Positions 42,288 through 49,838 of a stretch of DNA of 64,000 bases are shown piece after piece. Source of the stretch: Flavobacterium sp. (GTDB lineage: Bacteria; Bacteroidota; Bacteroidia; Flavobacteriales; Flavobacteriaceae); assembly GCF_027484205.1 (NCBI RefSeq), contig NZ_JAIXUB010000015.1, positions 496,001-560,000 of the forward strand, written 5' to 3'. The first letter of the stretch is position 1. The number at the start of each line of letters is the position of its first letter. Below the pieces are notes generated by a model. That model was not told the origin of the DNA. It did not search any database and saw only the letters and a list, made by a program, of their open reading frames with translations. The translations under genes and the position numbers were made by a program.

Positions 42288-42767
42288 TTGAAGAAAATTT
42301 CCCTTTTATTAGTAGTTGTTTTTTTTCAATCTTGTCAATATTTTGAGAAGCAAATTCCTAGCGAAAAAGAATTGTTAGAAAAGCAATTAAAAGAAATCAA
42401 TTGGAAAGAAGTAGATGAATATCCTTCGGTTGGCGATTGCGATAGTCTAACTGATAAAGAAGCTCGAAAACAATGCTTTTTCGATTTTCTAAAAACTAAA
42501 ATCCAAGAAAAAATTGGCGTTGATTCCTTATCTATTTTATATCCAGAGCTTGATACAATCGAGGTTCGAGTAACCGTAAATCCTGATAAAACAATGTCTT
42601 TCGAGCCACAATTTCCTCAAGATTCAGTGGTTTATGATAAAGTAAAAATTGATAGTATTTTAAAAGTTAAGCTAGTCGATTTGCCACAAGTAAATCCAGC
42701 CGTTAAACGCGGAATTCCGGTAAAAACACAATTCATTTTACCCGTTATAATTAAAGCTCAAAAGTAG
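42288..42767 (+). CDS. Lipoprotein with TonB-C-like end
   Basis: A 159-residue protein starting with TTG. KKISLLLVVVFFQSCQYFE is a signal peptide with lipobox QSC. The C-terminal stretch (KLVDLPQVNPAVKRGIPVKT then QFILPVII) resembles the last strands of TonB C-terminal domains in Bacteroidetes (P...KRG.PV...F.LP). The N-terminal part has two Cys (SVGDCDSLTDKEARKQCFFD). It may be a periplasmic partner of a TonB-type system; this is a weak similarity by eye. Co-transcribed with the small exported protein. Confidence 0.65.
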   Translation: MKKISLLLVVVFFQSCQYFEKQIPSEKELLEKQLKEINWKEVDEYPSVGDCDSLTDKEARKQCFFDFLKTKIQEKIGVDSLSILYPELDTIEVRVTVNPDKTMSFEPQFPQDSVVYDKVKIDSILKVKLVDLPQVNPAVKRGIPVKTQFILPVIIKAQK

Positions 42768-42775
42768 TTTTATTT

Positions 42776-42924
42776 GGAGCTCGTTTCCAGCTATCCATTA
42801 CAAGTTTTTATAAAAAAATAAGTTTTTCTAAAACAAAAAAAGAGCTTCCGTTGGTCGCTTTTTTTCGTCAAGAAAAATTATATTTTTTCAATAAAAAGCT
42901 TTCCATTGTTATCTGGGCTAGGGC
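42776..42924. repeat. Composite dispersed repeat with no coding capacity
   Basis: The spacer before the GT2 gene starts GGAGCTCGTTTCCAGCTATC, has a middle GAGCTTCCGTTGGTCGC, and ends AGCTTTCCATTGTTATC followed by GGGCTAGGGC. The words C(T/A)TTCC(A/G)TTG recur within it and in 14665-14735, and GGGCTAG recurs at about 36412. This looks like a decayed copy of a Flavobacterium interspersed repeat. Assignment to a family is from memory. Confidence 0.45.
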
Positions 42925-42941
42925 AATCATTTTCAATAAAA

Positions 42942-44069
42942 CTATTTCTTAAAACTTCTACCTTTCCATGTAAAACTCCCAAAAAGTGAGTAAATTCCAA
43001 CCAAACTACAAAAGATAGGATAAACCAAACTACTTGCAATTGGCAAAATAAATTTACTTTTTCGCAAATATTGATTCGATTTCAACAACAATAAATAATC
43101 CACAAAATATTTAATTGAAAAAACAATTAGCAAAGTTTCCCACTTCAAAAAACCCGAAACTCGCAACGCGAAACTCGCAACTAACAAAGCATTCATTGCC
43201 AAAACCACAACAGCCAAACTTTTAGAATAATATCCAGAATATCCAGTTGTTTTACTTGCCCATCGAACCCGTTGCATAAATAATTTATACAAATCATTTT
43301 CAGGTTTAGTTTTTACAATCGTGTCAGTATTTTTTATGTAATGCACTTTATCTGAATGGTTTTTCAATGCTTTTTGTAATAAAAAAACATCGTCACCGCT
43401 AGCCATTTTGTTGTTTTCACTAAAACCTTTAATTTCATTAAAAAGTTTTTTGGTGTAAGCAAAATTGGCTCCGTTGCACATGAATGGTTTTCCAATGCCA
43501 AAACTTCCAATTGTAGTTCCTTGTAAACTCAATAAATCCAATTGCTGAAACTGATGGAACCAATTGTTTTTAGTTTTATAAACCACAGCACCAACAACCA
43601 TTTCGGTATTATTTTTTTGAATATAATTATCTAAAGTCAGTAGCCAGTTTTTATTTACAATACAATCGGCATCAGTCGTAACAACCCATTCGTGTTTCAA
43701 AATAGGAATCGCTCTCGTAATGGCGTCTTTTTTTGGCGAATTCGATAGACGTAAGTTTTCTAAAAGTGTAGTTTGTATCAAACCATTTTGAAAACGCCAT
43801 GTAGTAAAAACTTTTTCAGAGGCATCGGTAGAAAAATCATCCACGAGAATAATCTCGAACAAATCCTTCGGATAATTTAGTTTAGAAATTGATTTTAAAA
43901 GTTTAGGCAAATTCTTTTCTTCATTCCTAAACGGAACAATTATCGAGAATGTAGTTACAGGTTTTTCATCCGTTCTTACAAATGATTTTACTTTATCAAA
44001 ACCAAAAATCAGTTGCAAAATAAACACAACATAAATTCCTAAAACAACAAATAATACAATTTCAATCAT
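42942..44069 (-). CDS. Family 2 glycosyltransferase, membrane-bound
   Basis: A 375-residue processive-type GT2. One N-terminal helix (about 1-22) precedes the GT-A domain: FSIIVPFRNEEKNLPKLLKS, IILVDDFSTDAS, the DxD motif in TTDADCIV, the acid/base loop ASGDDVFLLQ and a QRVRWASK motif (QxxRW). Two or three C-terminal helices follow (about 280-300, 305-330, 345-365). This arrangement fits addition of a sugar to a lipid carrier at the inner membrane face. It precedes a flippase-like gene on the opposite end of a 187-base repeat-rich gap (both minus strand). Confidence 0.9.
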   Translation of the reverse strand: MIEIVLFVVLGIYVVFILQLIFGFDKVKSFVRTDEKPVTTFSIIVPFRNEEKNLPKLLKSISKLNYPKDLFEIILVDDFSTDASEKVFTTWRFQNGLIQTTLLENLRLSNSPKKDAITRAIPILKHEWVVTTDADCIVNKNWLLTLDNYIQKNNTEMVVGAVVYKTKNNWFHQFQQLDLLSLQGTTIGSFGIGKPFMCNGANFAYTKKLFNEIKGFSENNKMASGDDVFLLQKALKNHSDKVHYIKNTDTIVKTKPENDLYKLFMQRVRWASKTTGYSGYYSKSLAVVVLAMNALLVASFALRVSGFLKWETLLIVFSIKYFVDYLLLLKSNQYLRKSKFILPIASSLVYPIFCSLVGIYSLFGSFTWKGRSFKK

Positions 44070-44179
44070 AAGTGACTATTTTACACGACCCGAGTATTAG
44101 CGAACTGGCGAAGCAATTTACACAAATTATAAGATTTCACGAATATAAATCTTAATGAATCTTAATTTCTTAATGGTTT

Positions 44180-44210
44180 AAAATCTTTGCGACTTGGCGT
44201 CTTCGCGAGA
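44180..44210. repeat. Dispersed repeat: AATCTTTGCGACTTGGCG type, copy 1
   Basis: AAATCTTTGCGACTTGGCGTCTTCGCGAGA in two parts; a second copy follows 61 bases later at 44241-44273. The sequence is GC-richer than its surroundings. Confidence 0.7.
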
Positions 44211-44240
44211 ATACAATACAAAATTAATCAACTTTAACTT

Positions 44241-44273
44241 TTAAAATCTTTGTGACTTAGCGTCTTTGTGGCA
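44241..44273. repeat. Dispersed repeat, copy 2, forming the 3' end of the flippase-like gene
   Basis: AAAATCTTTGTGACTTAGCG continues TCTTTGTGGCA. Read on the minus strand it supplies the last five codons and the stop (LPQRR, stop) of the gene at 44257-45213. Confidence 0.7.
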
Positions 44274-45213
44274 AAACCCTAAAAATCATAACATAATAAC
44301 TTCCAAAAACTACAGGTAAAACCACGTTTAAAAACCACATCAGCATGGTTACAAAAACCACAATCCATTCGTTAACACCAAGTAATCCAAAGAAATAAAT
44401 CGCCAAACTTCCTTTTAATGCAAAGTCTAAAAACTGAAAACTCGGAACAATCGAAGCTAAAAAGTAAACCGTAGTAATCGTTGCCATTAAAATTGAATAA
44501 GGCAAATCGACATCAAATGCCAAAAACAAGAAATAGTATTGATGCGAAAAAACCAAGTAACGACAAAATCCTAAAATCAAGTTCTTACGATGAATTTTCT
44601 TCGGAATTTCATTGATTTTTTCAATCAAATCTTCCATAGAATAGCCTTTGATTTTTATCTTTTTTGTGAAATATGAAAACACAAAAAGTGTCATTGTAAT
44701 CGCTAGTATTACTAAACTCCAAAAACCAATATTTTTGTCACATTGAGCGCAGTCGAAGTGCAAAATCATCATGCCCAGAATGCCAAAAATTCCTGTTGCA
44801 ACAATTTGAACACCATTGCAAATTAAATTCAGAAAAATAATTTTTTTAGTGTCTTTTTTCTCAAAATACAATGCTTTTCCAGCATATTCACCAACGCCAA
44901 CCGGAGTAAAAACACCCAAAGTTAAAGCAGCTAAAACTTGTTTCGTAGCTTCATTTACTGAAATAGTTTTTACAACTTGCGCCAAATTTTGCCATTTCAG
45001 AATTTCAAAAAATCGATTCAAAAAACTAAAAAGTAAAATAAATGATATTCCTGCAAACGATTGATTTTTATGAAATAAAACCAAAAATTTATCCCATTCC
45101 AATTTGTCATTTGTAGCCAATTGATTGTAAATAAAATAAAATGCACTAACAACAATCAAAAGTTTGACTGAAAAAACCAAGAATTGTTTAGCTTTGTGAG
45201 GAATTGTAATCAT
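44257..45213 (-). CDS. LPG-synthase-TM-like (UPF0104) membrane protein with repeat-derived segments
   Basis: A 318-residue protein with about eight transmembrane helices, with the family signature TLGVFTPVGVGEYAGKAL (about 97-114) and ASIVPSFQFLDFALKGSL. Such flippase-like domains occur in MprF and in free-standing membrane proteins that move lipids. Two features are odd. Residues about 150-160 (HFDCAQCDKNIG) come from a GAGCGCAGTCGA-type dispersed repeat, placed in a loop between helices. The last residues (LPQRR) come from another dispersed repeat. Neither breaks the frame. It is divergent from ruvC. Confidence 0.85.
   Translation of the reverse strand: MITIPHKAKQFLVFSVKLLIVVSAFYFIYNQLATNDKLEWDKFLVLFHKNQSFAGISFILLFSFLNRFFEILKWQNLAQVVKTISVNEATKQVLAALTLGVFTPVGVGEYAGKALYFEKKDTKKIIFLNLICNGVQIVATGIFGILGMMILHFDCAQCDKNIGFWSLVILAITMTLFVFSYFTKKIKIKGYSMEDLIEKINEIPKKIHRKNLILGFCRYLVFSHQYYFLFLAFDVDLPYSILMATITTVYFLASIVPSFQFLDFALKGSLAIYFFGLLGVNEWIVVFVTMLMWFLNVVLPVVFGSYYVMIFRVLPQRR
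44735..44762. repeat. Dispersed palindrome-like repeat inside the flippase-like gene
   Basis: TTTTTGTCACATTGAGCGCA and GTCGAAGTG follow each other. The 12-mer TCGACTGCGCTC (reverse strand) is shared exactly with 47736 and 49007. Confidence 0.8.
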
Positions 45214-45268
45214 TGATGCAAAGAAACAAACTTTAAACTTTTAAACATTAAACTTTTAAACTAATTCA

Positions 45269-45823
45269 TTGGCAAACGAAAGAATAATTTTAGGAATTGA
45301 CCCAGGAACAACCATTATGGGTTTCGGATTGATAAAAGTAGTCAACAAGAAAATGCAGTTTCTTCAGTTGAACGAACTGATATTGAGTAAATACGACGAT
45401 CATTATACGAAACTAAAAGTCATTTTCGAAAGAACTATTGAGTTGATTGAGACACATCATCCAGACGAAATTGCAATCGAAGCGCCATTTTTTGGTAAAA
45501 ACGTGCAATCTATGTTGAAATTGGGTCGAGCACAAGGCGTTGCTATGGCTGCAGGATTATCGCGTCAAATACCAATTACAGAATACGAACCCAAGAAAAT
45601 AAAAATGGCCATCACCGGAAACGGAAATGCCAGCAAAGAACAAGTTGCTAAAATGTTGCAACAACTCCTAGGGTTAAAAGAATTACCAAAAAACTTAGAT
45701 TCCACCGATGGATTGGCAGCAGCTGTTTGTCATTTTTTCAACTCTGGAAAAGTGGTTGGCGAAAAAAGTTATACAGGTTGGGATGCTTTTGTGAAAAATA
45801 ATGAATCTCGAATTAAAAAATAA
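45269..45823 (+). CDS. ruvC: Holliday junction resolvase RuvC
   Basis: A 184-residue RuvC nuclease. The acidic active site is read from IILGIDPGTTIMGFGLI (Asp near 10), IAIEAPFFGKNVQSMLKLG (Glu near 70) and DSTDGLAAAVCHFF (two Asp near 146-149). It cuts four-way junctions together with RuvAB. The start is TTG, the only start that gives the conserved N-terminus. Divergent from the flippase-like gene. Confidence 0.95.
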   Translation: MANERIILGIDPGTTIMGFGLIKVVNKKMQFLQLNELILSKYDDHYTKLKVIFERTIELIETHHPDEIAIEAPFFGKNVQSMLKLGRAQGVAMAAGLSRQIPITEYEPKKIKMAITGNGNASKEQVAKMLQQLLGLKELPKNLDSTDGLAAAVCHFFNSGKVVGEKSYTGWDAFVKNNESRIKK

Positions 45824-45824
45824 A

Positions 45825-45832
45825 TATATTTG
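45825..45832 (+). promoter_or_regulatory. Bacteroidetes -7 element for the lipoprotein at 45868
   Basis: TATATTTG (exact TAnnTTTG) begins one base after the ruvC stop and lies 35 bases before the ATG. Confidence 0.55.
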
Positions 45833-45867
45833 TATTTATTAAAAATTAAAAACATAAAACAAACAAA

Positions 45868-46740
45868 ATGAAGAAATTTAAATTTATTCTATTTATTGCA
45901 GTTACTACAATTTTTGGTTCTTGTTCTTCTGATAGTGATTCATCATCATCTACAGATGAATACTTTAATTATAAAATAGCGGGAGAAACAATCACTATTA
46001 CCGATTGGATAGTAAATAGAAGTGAAGACTCTTTTGAAGTTGTAGGAACTAATTCAAATGAAGAAACTATATATTTTGAATTTAATGCACAAGGAAATAT
46101 AGGTTCTGTTACAACTTATTCTCCAAATGATTTAATTGAACAAGATAGAAGTGCACAAAACTATTATACAAATCAATCATTTGATTTTAATTTGGTTTCT
46201 ATAAATGAAAGCAGTAAAATGATTAAAGTTACTTATTCAGGAAAAGTATATGAAGATGAATATGATACATCATCAGATTTTGTTTTAGTACAAGGAGATT
46301 TTCAAGTGAAATATACTGATCTTGTTCCACAAGTTGCAGGATTAGGTGTTTTTGCAAAAATTGCAGGAACTGATTTTTATTCCTCAAGTGGAGATCAAAC
46401 CGGTGGTTTCTTTCCAAGTTCTAATATTACATTAAATTCTTACGATGGTGGAATTTATAGTATTGGAGTTACCACAAATCATGATAATACAACAACTGGT
46501 TCATATAATTTTACACCAGCTTCATCAACAAATAAAGTTACTCTTTCAAAATATAATACTACTTTAAATTATTTTGAAAGTTTAGATTGTACAGGTAGTG
46601 TTAATATAACAAGTAAACAAGTTGGCTCTCAATTGACAGTGATTTCAGGAACGTATAGTTTTACAGCTATTAATCCAGATACAGGTGAAGAAACTCAAGT
46701 AACAAACGGAACATTTAAAGATGTTTATTCAAATTATTAA
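45868..46740 (+). CDS. Predicted lipoprotein, paralogue of the decayed gene next to it
   Basis: A 290-residue protein. KKFKFILFIAVTTIFGSCSS ends in lipobox GSC, followed by a Ser/Asp linker (SSDSDSSSSTDE). The mature protein is beta-rich; its last ~50 residues (LDCTGSVNITSKQVGSQLTV, ISGTYSFTAINPDT, TNGTFKDVYSNY) have the same shape as the end of the pseudogene at 46823-47352 (EGCITIKSVN, VGTFQF, VTNGTFNYKYDN). The two belong to the surface-lipoprotein groups with C-terminal DUF6252-like domains. Function unknown. Confidence 0.75.
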   Translation: MKKFKFILFIAVTTIFGSCSSDSDSSSSTDEYFNYKIAGETITITDWIVNRSEDSFEVVGTNSNEETIYFEFNAQGNIGSVTTYSPNDLIEQDRSAQNYYTNQSFDFNLVSINESSKMIKVTYSGKVYEDEYDTSSDFVLVQGDFQVKYTDLVPQVAGLGVFAKIAGTDFYSSSGDQTGGFFPSSNITLNSYDGGIYSIGVTTNHDNTTTGSYNFTPASSTNKVTLSKYNTTLNYFESLDCTGSVNITSKQVGSQLTVISGTYSFTAINPDTGEETQVTNGTFKDVYSNY

Positions 46741-46755
46741 TTAAAAAGTTAAAAT

Positions 46756-46796
46756 AAACATGCCCCAAAAAAAGTCTAACTTTTTGGGGCATGTTT
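46756..46796. terminator. Bidirectional terminator between the lipoprotein and the pseudogene
   Basis: A perfect 16-base stem, AAACATGCCCCAAAAA / TTTTTGGGGCATGTTT, has a 9-base loop. It can end transcription from both sides. Confidence 0.88.
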
Positions 46797-46822
46797 ATTT
46801 ATTTTAGGCTTTTTATAAATTA

Positions 46823-47352
46823 TTAATTGTCATATTTATAATTGAATGTTCCGTTAGTAACGGTATAATTTACTGGAGCAGAAGAATCAAATGTGTCTGC
46901 AACAGTTGTGAATTGAAAAGTTCCAACCACTTTTTTAGTAGTAGTATTTACACTTTTTATTGTAATACAACCTTCTTTAGTTGATTCATAATCCATAGAA
47001 GTTAAATCAATTAAATCAATTTAATGAGATGGTGGAGTGTCAAATCTTTCTCAACCAAATGTGTAGGTTTCAAAAGCAATTTGTGATTTTTTTAACCAAA
47101 TATTGATTTGAGGCGTTCCAAAAGCACCGCCTTGTCTTCCTTGTAACATTACAAAATCTTCAAGCGGATAATAATCCAAGCGATTAGTTTCAGAAAACAT
47201 ATTAGTTTCAAAAGGATTATTTGCGTTAAAATTTGTTCCATTAATTTTAGCTATCATTGCTTAAGTTGGAGTGGTTGAAGAACTGACACTATCTGAAGAA
47301 TAAGAAAAAAAGAAAATCGGTAAAAGAAATAATAGTCTTTAAGGTTTTTCAT
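46823..47352 (-). pseudogene. Decayed lipoprotein gene (three in-frame stops, lost lipobox Cys, 5' frameshift)
   Basis: Reading the minus strand in one frame gives LFLLPIFFFSYSSDSVSSST, then PT-stop, AMIAKINGTNFNANN and on to FETYTFG-stop, ERFDTPPSH-stop, and finally a long piece ending VTNGTFNYKYDN-stop. The signal peptide ends FFSYSSDS where FFSCSSDS is expected, so the lipobox Cys became Tyr. The ATG at 47352 is out of frame with the rest. All pieces share the frame except that 5' end. It is a dead relative of the intact lipoprotein at 45868. Nothing else is seen in 46741-47408 apart from the terminator. Confidence 0.82.
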
Positions 47353-47408
47353 GTTAAATAATTTTATTTTTAAAAACGTAAATAAAAAAATAACGGTTAA
47401 CAATTAAT

Positions 47409-48593
47409 ATGTCCGGAATCTACATCCACATACCATTTTGCAAGCAAGCATGTCACTACTGCGATTTTCATTTTTCGACTTCATTGAAGAAAAAGGATGA
47501 GATGGTTTTGGCATTGGCTAAAGAAATCGAAATGCGTAAAACTTCTTCCAGCTTCCAGCTTCCAACTTTCAACCCTGAAATAATTGAAACCATTTATTTT
47601 GGTGGAGGAACGCCAAGCATTTTAGAAATATCTGATTTGAAATTATTGATTGATACTGTTTATTCTTATTATAAGGTTGTTGAAAATCCAGAAATTACGG
47701 TAGAAGCTAATCCTGATGATTTAATCGCAAACGTCTTGTCATCCCGAGCGCAGTCGAGGGACTTTTATGAAGAATATCGTTCTTTAGGAATCAATCGCCT
47801 TTCCATTGGAATTCAATCGTTTTTTGAAGATGATTTAAAAATGATGAATCGCGCGCATAATTCGGAAGAAGCTAAAAAATGTTTGGAGTTAGCAACACAA
47901 TATTTTGACAATATTTCTATCGATTTAATTTACGGAATTCCAAATATGAGTAACGAAAAATGGCTTCAGAATATCGAAACCGCTTTGTCGTTCAAAATTC
48001 CACATATTTCAAGTTATGCCCTAACGGTTGAACCAAAAACGGCTTTGCATACCTTTATTCAAAAAGGAATTATTCCGCAACCTGATGATGAAGTGGCTCA
48101 AGAACATTTTCAGATTTTGGTCGATAAGCTAACCGAAAATGATTTTATTCATTACGAACTGTCTAATTTTGGAAAGGAGAATTACTTTTCTAAAAACAAT
48201 TCAAGTTATTGGCTAGGGAAAAAATACATCGGAATTGGTCCTTCAGCGCACAGTTATGACGGAGAAAAACGTAGTTGGAATGTGTCAAACAATTCTTTGT
48301 ATCTGAAATCAATTCAAGAAAACAAGTTGCCGTCAGAATTCGAAATTTTATCTAAAACGGATAGATATAACGAATATGTTATGACAGGTTTACGAACCAT
48401 TTGGGGAATTTCTCTAGACAGGATTGAAAACGAATTTGGAACAACATATTTAGATTATCTCAACCAACAAGCAGCAAAATATATTGAAGATCATTTACTT
48501 TTTGTTGACGAAAATATTTTGCGAACAACTCAAAGAGGAAAATTTTTAAGCGACGGAATTGCAAGTGATTTGTTTTTATTAAATTTGGAGTAA
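47409..48593 (+). CDS. hemW: HemW-like radical SAM protein with two repeat insertions
   Basis: A 394-residue radical SAM protein: IYIHIPFCKQACHYCDFHFS has the CxxxCxxC cluster motif, and ETIYFGGGTPSIL and LGINRLSIGIQSF follow the HemW pattern. HemW binds heme and was formerly misnamed as a coproporphyrinogen dehydrogenase. Two stretches look inserted: residues about 45-56 (TSSSFQLPTFNP) are encoded by a tandem CTTCCAG microrepeat, and residues about 109-119 (VLSSRAQSRDF) by a copy of the GAGCGCAGTCGA repeat. Both keep the frame and fall in loops before conserved motifs. They bring the protein to the upper end of the family's length. Confidence 0.9.
   Translation: MSGIYIHIPFCKQACHYCDFHFSTSLKKKDEMVLALAKEIEMRKTSSSFQLPTFNPEIIETIYFGGGTPSILEISDLKLLIDTVYSYYKVVENPEITVEANPDDLIANVLSSRAQSRDFYEEYRSLGINRLSIGIQSFFEDDLKMMNRAHNSEEAKKCLELATQYFDNISIDLIYGIPNMSNEKWLQNIETALSFKIPHISSYALTVEPKTALHTFIQKGIIPQPDDEVAQEHFQILVDKLTENDFIHYELSNFGKENYFSKNNSSYWLGKKYIGIGPSAHSYDGEKRSWNVSNNSLYLKSIQENKLPSEFEILSKTDRYNEYVMTGLRTIWGISLDRIENEFGTTYLDYLNQQAAKYIEDHLLFVDENILRTTQRGKFLSDGIASDLFLLNLE
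47543..47575. repeat. Tandem CTTCCAG microrepeat inside hemW
   Basis: CTTCTTCCAGCTTCCAGCTT continues CCAACTTTCAACC: four 7-base units that drift. It codes for SSSFQLPTFNP-like residues. Confidence 0.7.
47736..47766. repeat. GAGCGCAGTCGA-type dispersed repeat inside hemW
   Basis: TTGTCATCCCGAGCGCAGTC continues GAGGGACTTT. This is the cleanest copy in the window, with the imperfect palindrome CCGAGCGCAGTCGAGG at its centre. Confidence 0.85.
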
Positions 48594-48607
48594 AAGTAAC
48601 GCAGAAG

Positions 48608-48649
48608 AATCCGTTAAATCCGCGTTTGAAAATCCGTTAAATCCGCGTT
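48608..48649. repeat. Tandem pair of 19-base repeats before the cyclase gene
   Basis: AATCCGTTAAATCCGCGTT occurs exactly twice, at 48608-48626 and 48631-48649, filling the 61-base spacer between hemW and the next gene. Confidence 0.8.
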
Positions 48650-48654
48650 CCATT

Positions 48655-49419
48655 ATGATTGCATTCATCGAGAATAAATATAAAATCGACCTATCAAAAC
48701 CCATTGATATTTCCATTCCATTATCAAATACAGACCAAAATCCGATAGCATGGTATATTGAAAAACCAGAAATTGAACCAGTAGTTTTTGGTGATTGGAT
48801 AGGAAAAGTTTCTGAAGGAAGTTCAACCAATTTTAATAATATTTTCTTCAATCCTCACGGACACGGAACACACACCGAATGTCTAGGACATATTACTCGA
48901 GAATTTTATTCGATAAATCAATCTTTAAAACAGTTTTTTTTCACAGCTGAATTGATTTCAATTACTCCAGAAAAGATAAATGGAGATTTAGTGATTACGT
49001 TAGAAAACATCTCGACTGCGCTCGATATAACAAACCGCAATAATCCGGAAGCTCTTGTTATCAGAACATTACCAAATTCAGAATCAAAAAAGCATAAAAA
49101 TTATTCTAAAACCAATCCGCCTTATTTGTCTGAAGAAGCAGCAATTTTTATCCGAGAAATCGGAATTCAACATTTATTAATCGATTTGCCAAGTGTGGAT
49201 AGAGAAGAAGATGAAGGAAAATTGTTAGCACATAAAGCTTTTTGGAATGTGAAAGATATCAATAATTTAAACGAGGATTCACGATTGAATTGTACCATAA
49301 CCGAAATGATTTTTGTTGAAAATGAAATTCAAGATGGAAGTTATATACTTAATTTACAAATTGCTTCGTTTGAAAATGATGCAAGTCCGAGTAAACCAAT
49401 ATTATATTCTTTGATATGA
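48655..49419 (+). CDS. Cyclase-family (kynurenine-formamidase-like) hydrolase
   Basis: A 254-residue protein of the cyclase fold. ISIPLSNTDQNPIAWY and NPHGHGTHTECLGHI hold the metal-binding histidines; most relatives have HxGTHxD where this has HGTHTE. Further motifs are FIREIGIQHLLIDLPSVDRE and LLAHKAFW. Substrates in the family include N-formylkynurenine and related amides. Residues about 118-126 (NISTALDIT) are encoded by a stretch matching the GAGCGCAGTCGA dispersed repeat. It overlaps the next gene by 4 bases (ATGA). Confidence 0.82.
   Translation: MIAFIENKYKIDLSKPIDISIPLSNTDQNPIAWYIEKPEIEPVVFGDWIGKVSEGSSTNFNNIFFNPHGHGTHTECLGHITREFYSINQSLKQFFFTAELISITPEKINGDLVITLENISTALDITNRNNPEALVIRTLPNSESKKHKNYSKTNPPYLSEEAAIFIREIGIQHLLIDLPSVDREEDEGKLLAHKAFWNVKDINNLNEDSRLNCTITEMIFVENEIQDGSYILNLQIASFENDASPSKPILYSLI
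49007..49032. repeat. GAGCGCAGTCGA-type repeat inside the cyclase-family gene
   Basis: ACATCTCGACTGCGCTCGAT (then ATAACA) has the 14-base core CTCGACTGCGCTCG in common with the reverse strand of 47736-47766. Confidence 0.7.
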
Positions 49420-49838
49420 AATATAGTAAAACTAAAATAGTGTTTTTCGCTTTTATTGGTGTATTCTTTTTATTGTTGGCATTTCTTTTCATGTTTTATC
49501 TTTCAGTAACAGATACTGAAAATGTAAAAATTGAAGGTTATGTTTATGATAAAATGACAAATAAACCAATAGAAAGTGCAAAAATATTAATTGAAAATTA
49601 TAGATATGAAGATAATAATGGAAATTCTAATTATGATGAATATTTAGGATTAGATAAGATTTCGGTCTGTACCGATAAAAATGGTTTTTATGAAACTAAA
49701 TTTGATAAAAGTGCTTATGTAGTAATTGAAATACATAAAAATGGATATAAAACAACTATGGAAAATGGAGAATATTCCTCTAAAAATATGGATTTTAAAA
49801 CTGATTTAGAAAAAAATGATTACAGTATCAACAGATAA
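49416..49838 (+). CDS. Membrane-anchored carboxypeptidase-regulatory-like protein
   Basis: A 140-residue protein with one N-terminal helix (IVFFAFIGVFFLLLAFLFMF, about 8-27) followed by a single beta-sandwich of the CarboxypepD_reg type (KIEGYVYDKMTNKPIESAKI, then CTDKNGFYETKF and VVIEIHKNGYKT). It would sit outside the membrane. The ATG overlaps the cyclase-family stop, and its own end overlaps the GNAT gene by 23 bases. Function unknown. Confidence 0.72.
   Translation: MKYSKTKIVFFAFIGVFFLLLAFLFMFYLSVTDTENVKIEGYVYDKMTNKPIESAKILIENYRYEDNNGNSNYDEYLGLDKISVCTDKNGFYETKFDKSAYVVIEIHKNGYKTTMENGEYSSKNMDFKTDLEKNDYSINR

Noticed and set aside
47051..47257. 68-residue minus-strand open frame as a separate gene
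   Set aside because: It is the middle of a longer decayed gene, framed by in-frame stops that also interrupt the recognisable ends.
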